Source of the DNA: Rhodococcus oxybenzonivorans
GTDB taxonomy: Bacteria > Actinomycetota > Actinomycetes > Mycobacteriales > Mycobacteriaceae
Reading direction: 5' to 3'
Assembly (NCBI RefSeq): GCF_003130705.1
Contig: NZ_CP021355.1
Span: forward strand, 434,001 to 498,000
DNA: 64,000 nt
Positions 1 through 7,491 of the stretch are shown here, piece after piece. The notes under the pieces are model-generated. The model was not told the origin of the DNA and ran no database searches. It saw nothing but the letters and a program-made list of their open reading frames with translations. The translations under genes and the position numbers were made by a program. Every line of letters starts with the position of its first letter. Within the stretch, counting starts at the first letter, position 1.

Positions 1-64
1 GACGCGGACCACAAGTACTAGAATGCAAGTTACTGTGGTGAGCGCCGCAGACGAGGGGGACACC

Positions 65-100
65 ATGGCCAGCGCGCCCGACGAAAGCGTGTACGTATGA
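65..100 (+). CDS. 11-codon leader ORF overlapping the GntR gene start
   Basis: A short frame reading MASAPDESVYV begins at an ATG preceded by a purine-rich GAGGGGGA at good Shine-Dalgarno distance. Its TGA stop overlaps the ATG of the regulator gene (ATGA, 97-100). The regulator ATG has no comparable ribosome site of its own except inside this ORF, so translational coupling is the simplest reading. The peptide resembles nothing I recognise and may have no role beyond coupling. A similar arrangement precedes the transporter gene at 1065. Confidence 0.5.
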   Translation: MASAPDESVYV

Positions 101-822
101 GCACCACCAGCACCGATCCGGAGGCTGCCGCCCTTCTCGCGAATGTCCGAAACTCGGGCGCACGGCTCTCGGCCGCCATGTACGACATCCTCAAGACCAG
201 ACTGCTCGAGGGACGCTACGCGGCCGGGGAAAAGATCGTCGTCGAGTCCATCCGCCAGGAGTTCGGGGTCAGCAAGCAGCCCGTCATGGACGCCCTGCGC
301 CGACTCTCCAGCGACAAGCTCGTCTACATCTTCCCGCAGAGCGGGTGCGAGGTCGTCTCTTATACCCAGCGTGAGGTCGAGGACTTCTTCACCCTGTTCG
401 GGGGCTTCGAGGGCACGATCGCCGCGGTCGCCGCCGCCCGCCGGACCGAAACCCAGCTCATCGAGCTGGGCCTGATCTCGTCCCGGATCGATGCACTGCT
501 CACCTCCCACGACCCCGAGGTGCGCGCGCACGGATACCGCATCCACAATCGCGAATTCCACGCCGCCATCCACACAATGGCGCATTCGCGGATCATGGCC
601 GAGACCAGCCAGCGGATGTGGGACATGTCCGACTTCCTGATCAACACCACCGGAATCACCAACCCGCTGTCGAGCGCCCTGCCCGAACGCCAGGACGATC
701 ACCACGCGATCATCGAGGCGATTCGGCAACAGGACGAGGCGGGAGCCCGCGAGGCCATGGAACGGCACATCGTGGGAACCATTTCGGTCATCCGCGACGA
801 AGCCGACGACTTGGCCGGCTGA
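97..822 (+). CDS. GntR-family (FCD domain) transcriptional regulator
   Basis: A 241-residue regulator. The N-terminal winged helix-turn-helix (about residues 25-90) has the GntR pattern: YDILKTRLLEGRYAAGEKI, then a QEFGVSKQPVMDALRRL recognition helix. The remaining ~150 residues are the alpha-helical FCD ligand domain with the characteristic histidines (HNREFHAAIH, RQDDHHAI, MERHI) that bind metal and an acid ligand in this family. It lies upstream of, and in the same direction as, an aromatic-acid transporter and meta-cleavage genes, so it probably controls them in response to a phenylpropionate-type acid. The start is chosen at the ATGA overlap with the leader ORF. Family assignment is firm; the ligand is inferred from neighbours. 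Confidence 0.88.
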   Translation: MSTTSTDPEAAALLANVRNSGARLSAAMYDILKTRLLEGRYAAGEKIVVESIRQEFGVSKQPVMDALRRLSSDKLVYIFPQSGCEVVSYTQREVEDFFTLFGGFEGTIAAVAAARRTETQLIELGLISSRIDALLTSHDPEVRAHGYRIHNREFHAAIHTMAHSRIMAETSQRMWDMSDFLINTTGITNPLSSALPERQDDHHAIIEAIRQQDEAGAREAMERHIVGTISVIRDEADDLAG

Positions 823-835
823 GACGCCCCACAGC

Positions 836-876
836 GGCCCGCCCCCGCAACCACGCGTTGCACGGGCGGGCCTTTT
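836..876 (+). terminator. Rho-independent terminator after the GntR gene
   Basis: Perfect 9-bp arms GGCCCGCCC (836-844) and GGGCGGGCC (864-872) close a 19-nt loop and are followed directly by TTTT. The site is 14 bp past the regulator stop codon, so regulator and transporter are probably separate transcripts. Confidence 0.8.
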
Positions 877-1003
877 CTATGCCCACCGCCGGTCGAAACA
901 CCCCTTTGACGGGGACCGGCACCCTGCGCCAGTCAGTACCGCGGGTCGCATCTCGTCCACCGGAGAGACTTGCGTCACCTTCCACGGAGGCGTAGCTTCT
1001 CTT

Positions 1004-1015
1004 CTAGACGTCTAG
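1004..1015. promoter_or_regulatory. Perfect 12-bp palindrome, candidate GntR operator
   Basis: CTAGACGTCTAG is a perfect palindrome located 50 bp upstream of the transporter leader ORF, in the only long non-coding gap of the cluster. FCD-type GntR regulators bind short palindromes of this size, so it is the best candidate operator of the adjacent regulator. The match to a published consensus was not checked. Confidence 0.45.
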
Positions 1016-1064
1016 CATTCCAGTTGCAATGTTTCTCTCACTTCCCTCAGAGAAAGGAGCGGCC

Positions 1065-1142
1065 ATGACGACCGCTTCGCGCAGGTTGGTCCACGCGGCG
1101 CCGGCGTGTTTCGGGCCGCGGATCGGAGAAGCCCGACCGTGA
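1065..1142 (+). CDS. 25-codon leader ORF overlapping the MFS gene start
   Basis: ATG at 1065 is preceded by the strong ribosome site AAAGGAG. The frame runs 25 codons (begins MTTASRRLVH, ends GPRIGEARP) and its TGA (1140-1142) overlaps the GTG start of the transporter (GTGA, 1139-1142). It has no recognisable domain. Together with the leader at 65 it suggests that both regulator and transporter translation are coupled to short upstream ORFs. Confidence 0.5.
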   Translation: MTTASRRLVHAAPACFGPRIGEARP

Positions 1143-2545
1143 GCAACACCTCCGCTTCCTCGACGAAGCCCGCAGCCACCTCACCGCTACGGGTGGCGAT
1201 GGCCAGCTTCATCGGCACCACGGTCGAGTATTACGACTTCTTCATCTACGGCACCGCCGCCGCCCTGGTGTTCCCCACGCTGTTCTTCCCCGATGTGTCC
1301 CCGGCAATCGGAATCCTGCTGTCCTTCGCGACGTTCGGGGTCGGGTTCCTCGCCCGCCCGCTCGGCGGCATCGTCTTCGGTCACTTCGGTGACCGGGTCG
1401 GTCGCAAGAAGATGCTGGTGATCTCGCTGGTCGGAATGGGCTCGGCCACCGTCCTGATGGGACTGTTGCCCGGTTACGCCCAGATCGGAATCGCCGCCCC
1501 GATCCTGCTGACCCTGCTGCGCCTGGTGCAGGGCTTCGCGGTCGGCGGCGAGTGGGGTGGGGCCACACTGATGGCCGTCGAGCACGCCCCGACCGCGAAG
1601 AAGGGCTTCTTCGGATCCTTCTCCCAGATGGGCGCCCCGGCCGGGACCAGCGTCGCGACCCTGGCGTTCTTCGCGGTCTCCCAATTGCCCGACGAGCAGT
1701 TCCTCAGCTGGGGCTGGCGCCTGCCGTTCCTGTTCAGTGCGGTACTGATCGTGATCGGGCTGTTCATCCGCCTGTCGCTGACCGAGAGCCCCGACTTCGC
1801 CGAGGTCAAGGCGCAGAGCGCGGTGGTGCGGATGCCGATCGCCGAAGCATTCCGCAAGCACTGGAAGGAAATCCTGCTCATCGCGGGGACCTACCTGTCC
1901 CAGGGCGTGTTCGCCTACATCTGCATGGCCTACCTCGTCTCCTACGGCACCACCGCCGCGGGGATCAGCCGCACCTTCGCCCTCGCCGGGGTGTTCGTCG
2001 CCGGCATCGTCGCCGTCATCCTCTACCCGGTCTTCGGGGCCCTCTCCGACACCTTCGGCCGCAAGACGATGTATCTGCTCGGGGCCGTGGCCATGGGGGT
2101 GGTGATCGCCCCGGCGTTCGCGCTGATCAACACCGGCAACCCCTGGCTATTCATGGCCGCACAGGTGCTGGTCTTCGGGATCGCGATGGCACCCGCCGCC
2201 GGAGTCACCGGATCCCTTTTCACCATGGTCTTCGACGCGGACGTGCGCTACAGCGGCGTCTCGATCGGATACACCCTCTCCCAGGTCGTGGGCTCGGCGT
2301 TCGCGCCGACGATCGCCACCGCCCTGTATGCCTCCACTAAGTCCAGCACCTCGATCGTCGCCTACCTGCTGGTGGTCTCGGCGATCTCGGTGGTCTCGGT
2401 GATCCTGCTGCCCGGCGGCTGGGGCCGCAAAGGCGCAGCGAGCCAACTCGTTCGAGACGAAGCCGGCTCCGCCCGGCCCACCGCCGCGGTGACCACATTC
2501 TCAACCCCGGACACGGCCACGGACCTGCGTGTCCTCGACAAGTGA
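1139..2545 (+). CDS. MFS transporter, metabolite:proton symporter type (aromatic acid uptake)
   Basis: A 468-residue, 12-helix major facilitator protein of the MHS (metabolite:H+ symporter) group in the cytoplasmic membrane. Diagnostic elements are the early FIGTTVEYYDFFIYG segment, the loop 2-3 motif GHFGDRVGRKKML, and QGFAVGGEWGGA in helix 4-5. A second GDxxGRK-like motif (LSDTFGRKTM) is in the central loop. Position between the regulator and MhpA-like hydroxylase indicates uptake of the pathway's aromatic acid. GTG at 1139 is preferred because GGAGAAG lies 7 nt upstream and the leader ORF stops on it; an in-frame GTG at 1106 lacks a ribosome site. Substrate is inferred from context. Confidence 0.85.
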   Translation: MSNTSASSTKPAATSPLRVAMASFIGTTVEYYDFFIYGTAAALVFPTLFFPDVSPAIGILLSFATFGVGFLARPLGGIVFGHFGDRVGRKKMLVISLVGMGSATVLMGLLPGYAQIGIAAPILLTLLRLVQGFAVGGEWGGATLMAVEHAPTAKKGFFGSFSQMGAPAGTSVATLAFFAVSQLPDEQFLSWGWRLPFLFSAVLIVIGLFIRLSLTESPDFAEVKAQSAVVRMPIAEAFRKHWKEILLIAGTYLSQGVFAYICMAYLVSYGTTAAGISRTFALAGVFVAGIVAVILYPVFGALSDTFGRKTMYLLGAVAMGVVIAPAFALINTGNPWLFMAAQVLVFGIAMAPAAGVTGSLFTMVFDADVRYSGVSIGYTLSQVVGSAFAPTIATALYASTKSSTSIVAYLLVVSAISVVSVILLPGGWGRKGAASQLVRDEAGSARPTAAVTTFSTPDTATDLRVLDK

Positions 2546-2549
2546 AGTG

Positions 2550-4460
2550 ATGACAGACATGAGTGACCACGACCGAACCTCCTACGACACCGACGTCGTG
2601 ATCGTCGGACTCGGGCCCGCCGGTGGCACAGCGGCGCTCGCCCTGGCCACCTACGGCCTGCGCGTCCACGCCGTCTCGATGTTCCCCTGGGTGGCGAACT
2701 CGCCGCGCGCGCACATCACCAACCAGCGCGCCGTCGAGGTGCTCCGCGACCTGGGCGTCGAAGACGAGGCACGCAAATACGCGACACCGTGGGACCAGAT
2801 GGGTGACACGCTGTTCACCACGAGCCTGGCCGGCGAGGAAATCGTCCGGATGCAGACCTGGGGAACGGGCGATACCCGATACGGGGACTACCTGTCCGGC
2901 AGCCCGTGCACGATGCTCGACATCCCCCAACCGCTGATGGAGCCGGTGCTGATCAAGAACGCCGCCGAACGCGGCGCGATCATCAGCTTCCACACCGAAT
3001 ACCTCGACCACACCCAGGACGCGGACGGGGTGACCGTCCGGTTCCGCGACGTCCGCTCGGGCACCGAATTCACCCAGCGAGCCCGCTTCCTGCTCGGTTT
3101 CGACGGTGCTCGCTCGAAGATCGCCGAGGAGATCGACCTTCCCTTCCAAGGCGAACTGGCCCGTGCCGGCACCGCCTACGTGCTCTTCAACGCGGACCTG
3201 AGCAAGTACGTCGCGCATCGGCCGTCCATCCTGCACTGGATCGTCAACTCGAAGGCCGGTTTCGGTGAGATCGGCATGGGCCTGCTGCGGGCGATCAAGC
3301 CGTGGAACCAGTGGATCGCCGGCTGGGGATTCGACATGGCCAAGGGCCAGCCCGACGTCTCCGACGACGTTGTCCTCGAACAAATCCGGACCCTCGTCGG
3401 CGACCCGCACCTGGACGTCGAGATCGTGTCGCGGTCCTTCTGGTACGTCAACCAGCAGTACGCCGAGCACTACCAGTCAGGCCGGGTGCTGTGCGGCGGC
3501 GACGCCGTGCACCGGCACCCACCGAGCAGCGGGCTGGGATCGAACACCTCCATCCAGGACGCGTTCAACCTGGCGTGGAAGGTCGCGTTCGTCGTCAAGG
3601 GCTACGCCGGGCAGGGCCTACTCGAGTCCTATTCGCCCGAACGGGTCCCGGTCGGCAAGCAGATCGTCGCTCGCGCCAACCAATCCCGCAAGGACTACGC
3701 CGGGCTGCGCGAGTGGTTCGACTCAGGCAGCGACGATCCGGTCGCGGCCGGTCTGGCGAAGCTGAAGGAACCCACGCCCGAGGGGGTCGCCCTGCGCGAG
3801 CAGCTGTACGAGGCGCTCGAGGTGAAGAACACCGAATTCAACGCCCACGGCGTCGAACTCAACCAGCGCTACGCCTCCTCCGCGGTCGTCCCCGAGCCCG
3901 AGGCGGGAGACGAGGTGTGGGCACGAGACCGGCAGTTGTACCTGCAGGCCACCACCCGGCCCGGCGCGAAGCTGCCGCACGCGTGGCTGGTCGGCGCCGA
4001 TGGCACCCGCATCTCCACTCTCGATGTCACCGGGAAGGGAATGATGACCCTGCTCACCGGAATCGGCGGCCAGGCGTGGAAGCGTGCCGCCGCCAAACTC
4101 GACGTTCCGTTCCTGCGGACCGTGGTCGTCGGTGAACCCGGCACCATCGACCCCTACGGCTACTGGCGGCAGATCCGTGACATCGACGAGGCCGGCGCCC
4201 TCCTCGTCCGCCCCGACGGGTACATCGCGTGGCGGCACAGCGCCCCAGTCTGGGACGACCGCGAAGCACTGACCAGCCTCGAGGAGGCGCTCACCACGGT
4301 CCTCGACCGCCCGTCGGGCAGCAGCGCACCGGCCCCGGACGCCACGCAGGAGCCGCAGTACAACACCCAGGCCGTGCCGATCACCGTCCCGCACACCATC
4401 CCCGCGGACGCAGCACCTGCCTCCGCCACCAGCACCACAACCGAGGGAGTAAACCGATGA
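2550..4460 (+). CDS. mhpA: FAD-dependent aromatic hydroxylase, MhpA/HppA-like (3-(3-hydroxyphenyl)propionate 2-monooxygenase)
   Basis: About 636 residues, a class A flavoprotein hydroxylase that would use NAD(P)H and O2 to ortho-hydroxylate a phenolic acid to a catechol. Visible are the Rossmann FAD motif VVIVGLGPAGG (residues 16-26), the middle DG motif (LLGFDGARSKIAEE), and the second FAD contact CGGDAVHRHPPSSGLGSNT around residue 317. The C-terminal ~170 residues form the thioredoxin-like tail of the MhpA/PheA group and end in a low-complexity Ala/Pro/Thr stretch, longer than E. coli MhpA (about 554 aa). The stop overlaps the next gene (ATGA). GTG/ATG starts at 2529, 2550 and 2559 are all possible; 2550 follows the transporter stop by four bases. 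Confidence 0.85.
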   Translation: MTDMSDHDRTSYDTDVVIVGLGPAGGTAALALATYGLRVHAVSMFPWVANSPRAHITNQRAVEVLRDLGVEDEARKYATPWDQMGDTLFTTSLAGEEIVRMQTWGTGDTRYGDYLSGSPCTMLDIPQPLMEPVLIKNAAERGAIISFHTEYLDHTQDADGVTVRFRDVRSGTEFTQRARFLLGFDGARSKIAEEIDLPFQGELARAGTAYVLFNADLSKYVAHRPSILHWIVNSKAGFGEIGMGLLRAIKPWNQWIAGWGFDMAKGQPDVSDDVVLEQIRTLVGDPHLDVEIVSRSFWYVNQQYAEHYQSGRVLCGGDAVHRHPPSSGLGSNTSIQDAFNLAWKVAFVVKGYAGQGLLESYSPERVPVGKQIVARANQSRKDYAGLREWFDSGSDDPVAAGLAKLKEPTPEGVALREQLYEALEVKNTEFNAHGVELNQRYASSAVVPEPEAGDEVWARDRQLYLQATTRPGAKLPHAWLVGADGTRISTLDVTGKGMMTLLTGIGGQAWKRAAAKLDVPFLRTVVVGEPGTIDPYGYWRQIRDIDEAGALLVRPDGYIAWRHSAPVWDDREALTSLEEALTTVLDRPSGSSAPAPDATQEPQYNTQAVPITVPHTIPADAAPASATSTTTEGVNR

Positions 4461-5326
4461 CCCGCCCGTACACCAGCGTCTGGAACGACCTGAACCAGGT
4501 CGAATTCAGCCAGGGCTTCATCCAAGCGGGCCCCTACCGGACCCGGTACCTACACGCCGGCGACACCTCCAAGCCCACACTGATCCTGCTGCACGGCATC
4601 ACCGGCCACGCCGAAGCGTATGTCCGCAACCTGCGATCGCACGCCGAGCACTTCAACGTGTGGGCGATCGACTTCATCGGCCACGGCTACAGCAGCAAGC
4701 CCGATCACCCGCTCGAGATCAAGCACTACATCGACCACGTCCTGCAGTTCATGGACGCGATCGGTGTGGAGAAGGCGTCGTTCTCCGGCGAATCGCTCGG
4801 TGGCTGGGTCACCGCCCAGTTCGCGCACGATCACCCGGAGAAGGTCGAGCGGATCGTGCTCAACACCATGGGCGGCACCATGGCCAATCCGAAGGTGATG
4901 GAACGTCTCTACACCCTATCCATGGAGGCGGCGAAGGACCCGAGCTGGGAACGCGTCCAGGCCCGGCTCGAGTGGCTGATGGCCGACCCGGCGATGGTCA
5001 CCGACGACCTGATCCGCACCCGGCAGGCGATCTTCCAACAGCCGGACTGGCTCAAGGCCTGCGAGATGAACATGGCTCTGCAGGATCCGGAAACTCGCAC
5101 ACGCAACATGATCACCGATGCCACCCTCGAGGGCATTACGGTGCCGGCGCTGGTGCTGTGGACCACCAAGGACCCCTCCGGTCCCGTCGACGAAGCCAAG
5201 CGGATCGCCTCCCACATTCCCGGCGCGAAGCTCGCGATCATGGAGAACTGCGGGCACTGGCCCCAGTACGAGGACGCGGAAACGTTCAACCAGCTGCACC
5301 TGGATTTCCTGCTCGACCGCGCCTGA
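4457..5326 (+). CDS. mhpC: Alpha/beta hydrolase, meta-cleavage product hydrolase (MhpC-like)
   Basis: 289 residues, the C-C bond hydrolase expected to split the ring-fission product (2-hydroxy-6-oxonona-2,4-dienedioate type) into a dienoate and succinate. The oxyanion segment LLHGITG, nucleophile elbow GESLGG (Ser113), acid Asp239 (TTKDPSG) and His267 (ENCGHWPQ) form a complete triad, and the length is standard for MhpC/BphD enzymes. The gene starts inside the stop of the hydroxylase gene with GAGGGAG upstream, so the two are translationally coupled. Confidence 0.85.
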   Translation: MTRPYTSVWNDLNQVEFSQGFIQAGPYRTRYLHAGDTSKPTLILLHGITGHAEAYVRNLRSHAEHFNVWAIDFIGHGYSSKPDHPLEIKHYIDHVLQFMDAIGVEKASFSGESLGGWVTAQFAHDHPEKVERIVLNTMGGTMANPKVMERLYTLSMEAAKDPSWERVQARLEWLMADPAMVTDDLIRTRQAIFQQPDWLKACEMNMALQDPETRTRNMITDATLEGITVPALVLWTTKDPSGPVDEAKRIASHIPGAKLAIMENCGHWPQYEDAETFNQLHLDFLLDRA

Positions 5327-5337
5327 TCGTCCCGTGG

Positions 5338-5365
5338 GTGTCTGCCACCGCGAGCAGGCACCCGC
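5338..5365 (+). other. Intercistronic hairpin
   Basis: GGGTGTCTGC (5338-5347) pairs with GCAGGCACCC (5356-5365), nine of ten positions plus one wobble, over an 8-nt loop. No T-tract follows, so it is more likely an mRNA-stability or attenuation structure between the mhpC-like and mhpB-like genes than a terminator. Confidence 0.4.
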
Positions 5366-5438
5366 GATCGGCGCCCCTTACATAGCCACCCCTCGCACTC
5401 CGTCGACGAACCGCGCGAGAACCAGAAGGAAACAGACG

Positions 5439-6383
5439 ATGCCCGTAGCGCTGTGCACGATGTCGCATTCCCCCCTCATGGGACGAAACGACCCGGCCCA
5501 AACCGTGATCGACGACGTCGATGCCGCGTTCGAGAATGCGCGCACGTTCATCGCCGACTTCGCCCCCGACCTGATCGTGATCTTCGCCCCGGATCACTAC
5601 AACGGGGTCTACTACGATCTGATGCCCCCGTTCTGCATCGGTGCCGCGGCCCAGTCGGTCGGCGATTACGGCACCGAATCCGGACCGCTGAACGTCGACC
5701 GCGACGCCGCCTACGCCCTCGCCCGGGAAGTCCTCGCCAGCGGCGTCGACGTCGCGTTCTCCGAACGCATGCACGTCGACCACGGCTTCGCCCAGGCCCT
5801 GCAGCTGCTGGTCGGCTCGATCACCGCGGTCCCGACCGTGCCGATCTTCATCAACTCCGTCGCCGAACCACTCGGCCCGGTCAGCCGGGTCCGGCTACTC
5901 GGCGAGGCCGTCGGGCGGGCCGCGGCGAACCTGAACAAGCGGGTGTTGTTCGTCGGATCCGGTGGGCTGTCCCACGATCCGCCGGTGCCGCAGTTCGCCA
6001 CCGCCCCCGCGGAGGTGAAGGAGAAACTCATCGACGGTCGCAACCCCACCGAGGCTGAGCGCAACGCCCGCGAACAGCGGGTCATCGACGCCGGTCGCGA
6101 CTTCGCTGCCGGAGTGGCCACCATTGCGCCCCTCAACCCGCACTGGGATCGCAACCTGCTCGACGTTCTCGCCTCCGGCGAGATCGAGCAGATCGACTCC
6201 TGGACCAACGAATGGTTCGTCGAACAGGCCGGGCACTCCTCCCACGAAGTACGCACCTGGATCGCCGCGTATGCGGCGATGAGCGCCGCCGGGAAGTACC
6301 GCGTCACCTCGACCTTCTACCGCGAAATCCCGGAATGGATCGCCGGATTCGGCATCAGTACCGCCGTCGCCGTCGACGAATAG
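5439..6383 (+). CDS. mhpB: Extradiol dioxygenase, 2,3-dihydroxyphenylpropionate 1,2-dioxygenase (MhpB-like, LigB superfamily)
   Basis: 314 residues, the same length as I recall for E. coli MhpB. It is a class III (LigB-type) iron(II) extradiol dioxygenase that cleaves the catechol ring meta to the side chain. His115 (MHVDHGFAQ) and His179 (GGLSHDPP) fall exactly at the two residue numbers known as catalytic in E. coli MhpB. AGAAGGA lies before the ATG. It completes a hydroxylase, dioxygenase, hydrolase set with its neighbours. Confidence 0.92.
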   Translation: MPVALCTMSHSPLMGRNDPAQTVIDDVDAAFENARTFIADFAPDLIVIFAPDHYNGVYYDLMPPFCIGAAAQSVGDYGTESGPLNVDRDAAYALAREVLASGVDVAFSERMHVDHGFAQALQLLVGSITAVPTVPIFINSVAEPLGPVSRVRLLGEAVGRAAANLNKRVLFVGSGGLSHDPPVPQFATAPAEVKEKLIDGRNPTEAERNAREQRVIDAGRDFAAGVATIAPLNPHWDRNLLDVLASGEIEQIDSWTNEWFVEQAGHSSHEVRTWIAAYAAMSAAGKYRVTSTFYREIPEWIAGFGISTAVAVDE

Positions 6384-6425
6384 ACCCCGCCGCTCCCATC
6401 ACGCCGACCCACGAAGGGACCCCGG

Positions 6426-7491
6426 ATGGCCTCCGTCCGCTCAGTAGACAATCACCTGATCGAGGACGCCGCCGCACGGCTGGCCGACGCCGAACGTGCT
6501 GGCGCCCCGTGCACCCCGGTACGGGATCTGATCGGGCGGACCGACATCGACACCGCCTACCGGGTACAAACCCGCAACGTCGATGCGGCGGTCGCCGCCG
6601 GTCACCGGATCGTCGGCCGCAAGATCGGCCTGACCTCACCCGCGCGCATCTGGGAAAAGCTCCGGTCCGCGCTGCTCGCCCGATTCCAGTCAGCTCCGCC
6701 CGAACAGCGTGCCGCGATCGATGCCGCACTCGAGGTCGGGCTGCAGAAGGTCCGAGCCGAGCAGTCCGGAGTATCGATAGCTGACGAGCTCGCGGCCGCC
6801 TACTCGCGGGCGGATGCGGGCGTGTTCGCCCCCCTGCGTGCGCAACTCGGCCTCGACGAGGTGGTCCTCCTCATGACCGGGGCCGCGCCCATCCCACCCG
6901 CCGTCCACGAATTCTTCCTCGCGATCGGTCTGCCGCTCGCTGAGGGCTTCGGAATGTCCGAGACCGGTGCCCTGGGCATGACCAACCTGCCCGGCGACAT
7001 AAGGCTCGGCAGCGTCGGGAAAGCGATGCCGGGCACCGAGGCACGCACCGCCGACGACGGAGAACTCCTCCTCCGCGGGGCACACGTGATGCGCGGATAC
7101 CGCAAGGATCCGGTGAAACTACCGAGGCCATCGACGAAGACGGCTGGCTGCACACCGGCGACATCGCCACGATCGACGACGAGGGTTTCGTCCGCATCGT
7201 CGACCGCAAGAAGGAGTTGATCATCAACGCGGCGGGCAAGAACATGTCACCCGTCAATATCGAAAGCGCGCTGAAGGGCGCGTCTCCACTCATCGGGCAG
7301 GCGTGCTGCGTCGGAGACGGGAGACCCTACAACATCGCACTGCTCGTACTCGACCCCGACGCCGCCGCGGCATTCGCTGCCGAGCACGGTCTACCCGACG
7401 CGTCGGCGCACGCGGTCGCGCAGGACCCCCGAGCGCAGGCTGCGGTAGCGAAAGCCGTCGAGAATGCGAACAGTCGGTTGTCCCGGGTCGA
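6426..7491 (+). pseudogene. mhpD-fadD chimera: hydratase N-terminus fused in frame to long-chain acyl-CoA synthetase fragment
   Basis: Residues 1-72 match the N-terminus of 2-hydroxypentadienoate hydratase (PVRDLIG, DIDTAYRVQ, GRKIGLTSP), the enzyme expected next in this operon. At about 6641 the frame passes without a stop into the middle of a FadD15-type synthetase (RIWEKLRSALLARF, then GFGMSETGALG and GELLLRGAHVMRGYRKDP). A one-base loss in the A-run at 7116-7118 shifts the frame; the synthetase continues in another frame (EDGWLHTGD, IVDRKKELIINAAGKNMSP) to 7491, where an IS1182-family element interrupts it. The last 45 codons resume at 9237. Neither activity can be intact: the hydratase lacks ~70 percent of its length and the synthetase its N-terminal third. 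Confidence 0.85.

Noticed and set aside
1106..1138. Upstream in-frame GTG start for the MFS transporter
   Set aside because: No Shine-Dalgarno sequence, and the extra residues come from inside the 25-codon leader ORF; the GTG at 1139 has GGAGAAG at good spacing.
5118..5438. Upstream extension of the mhpB-like gene by 107 codons
   Set aside because: The extension overlaps the mhpC-like gene in another frame; from ATG 5439 the catalytic histidines fall at 115 and 179, as in E. coli MhpB.
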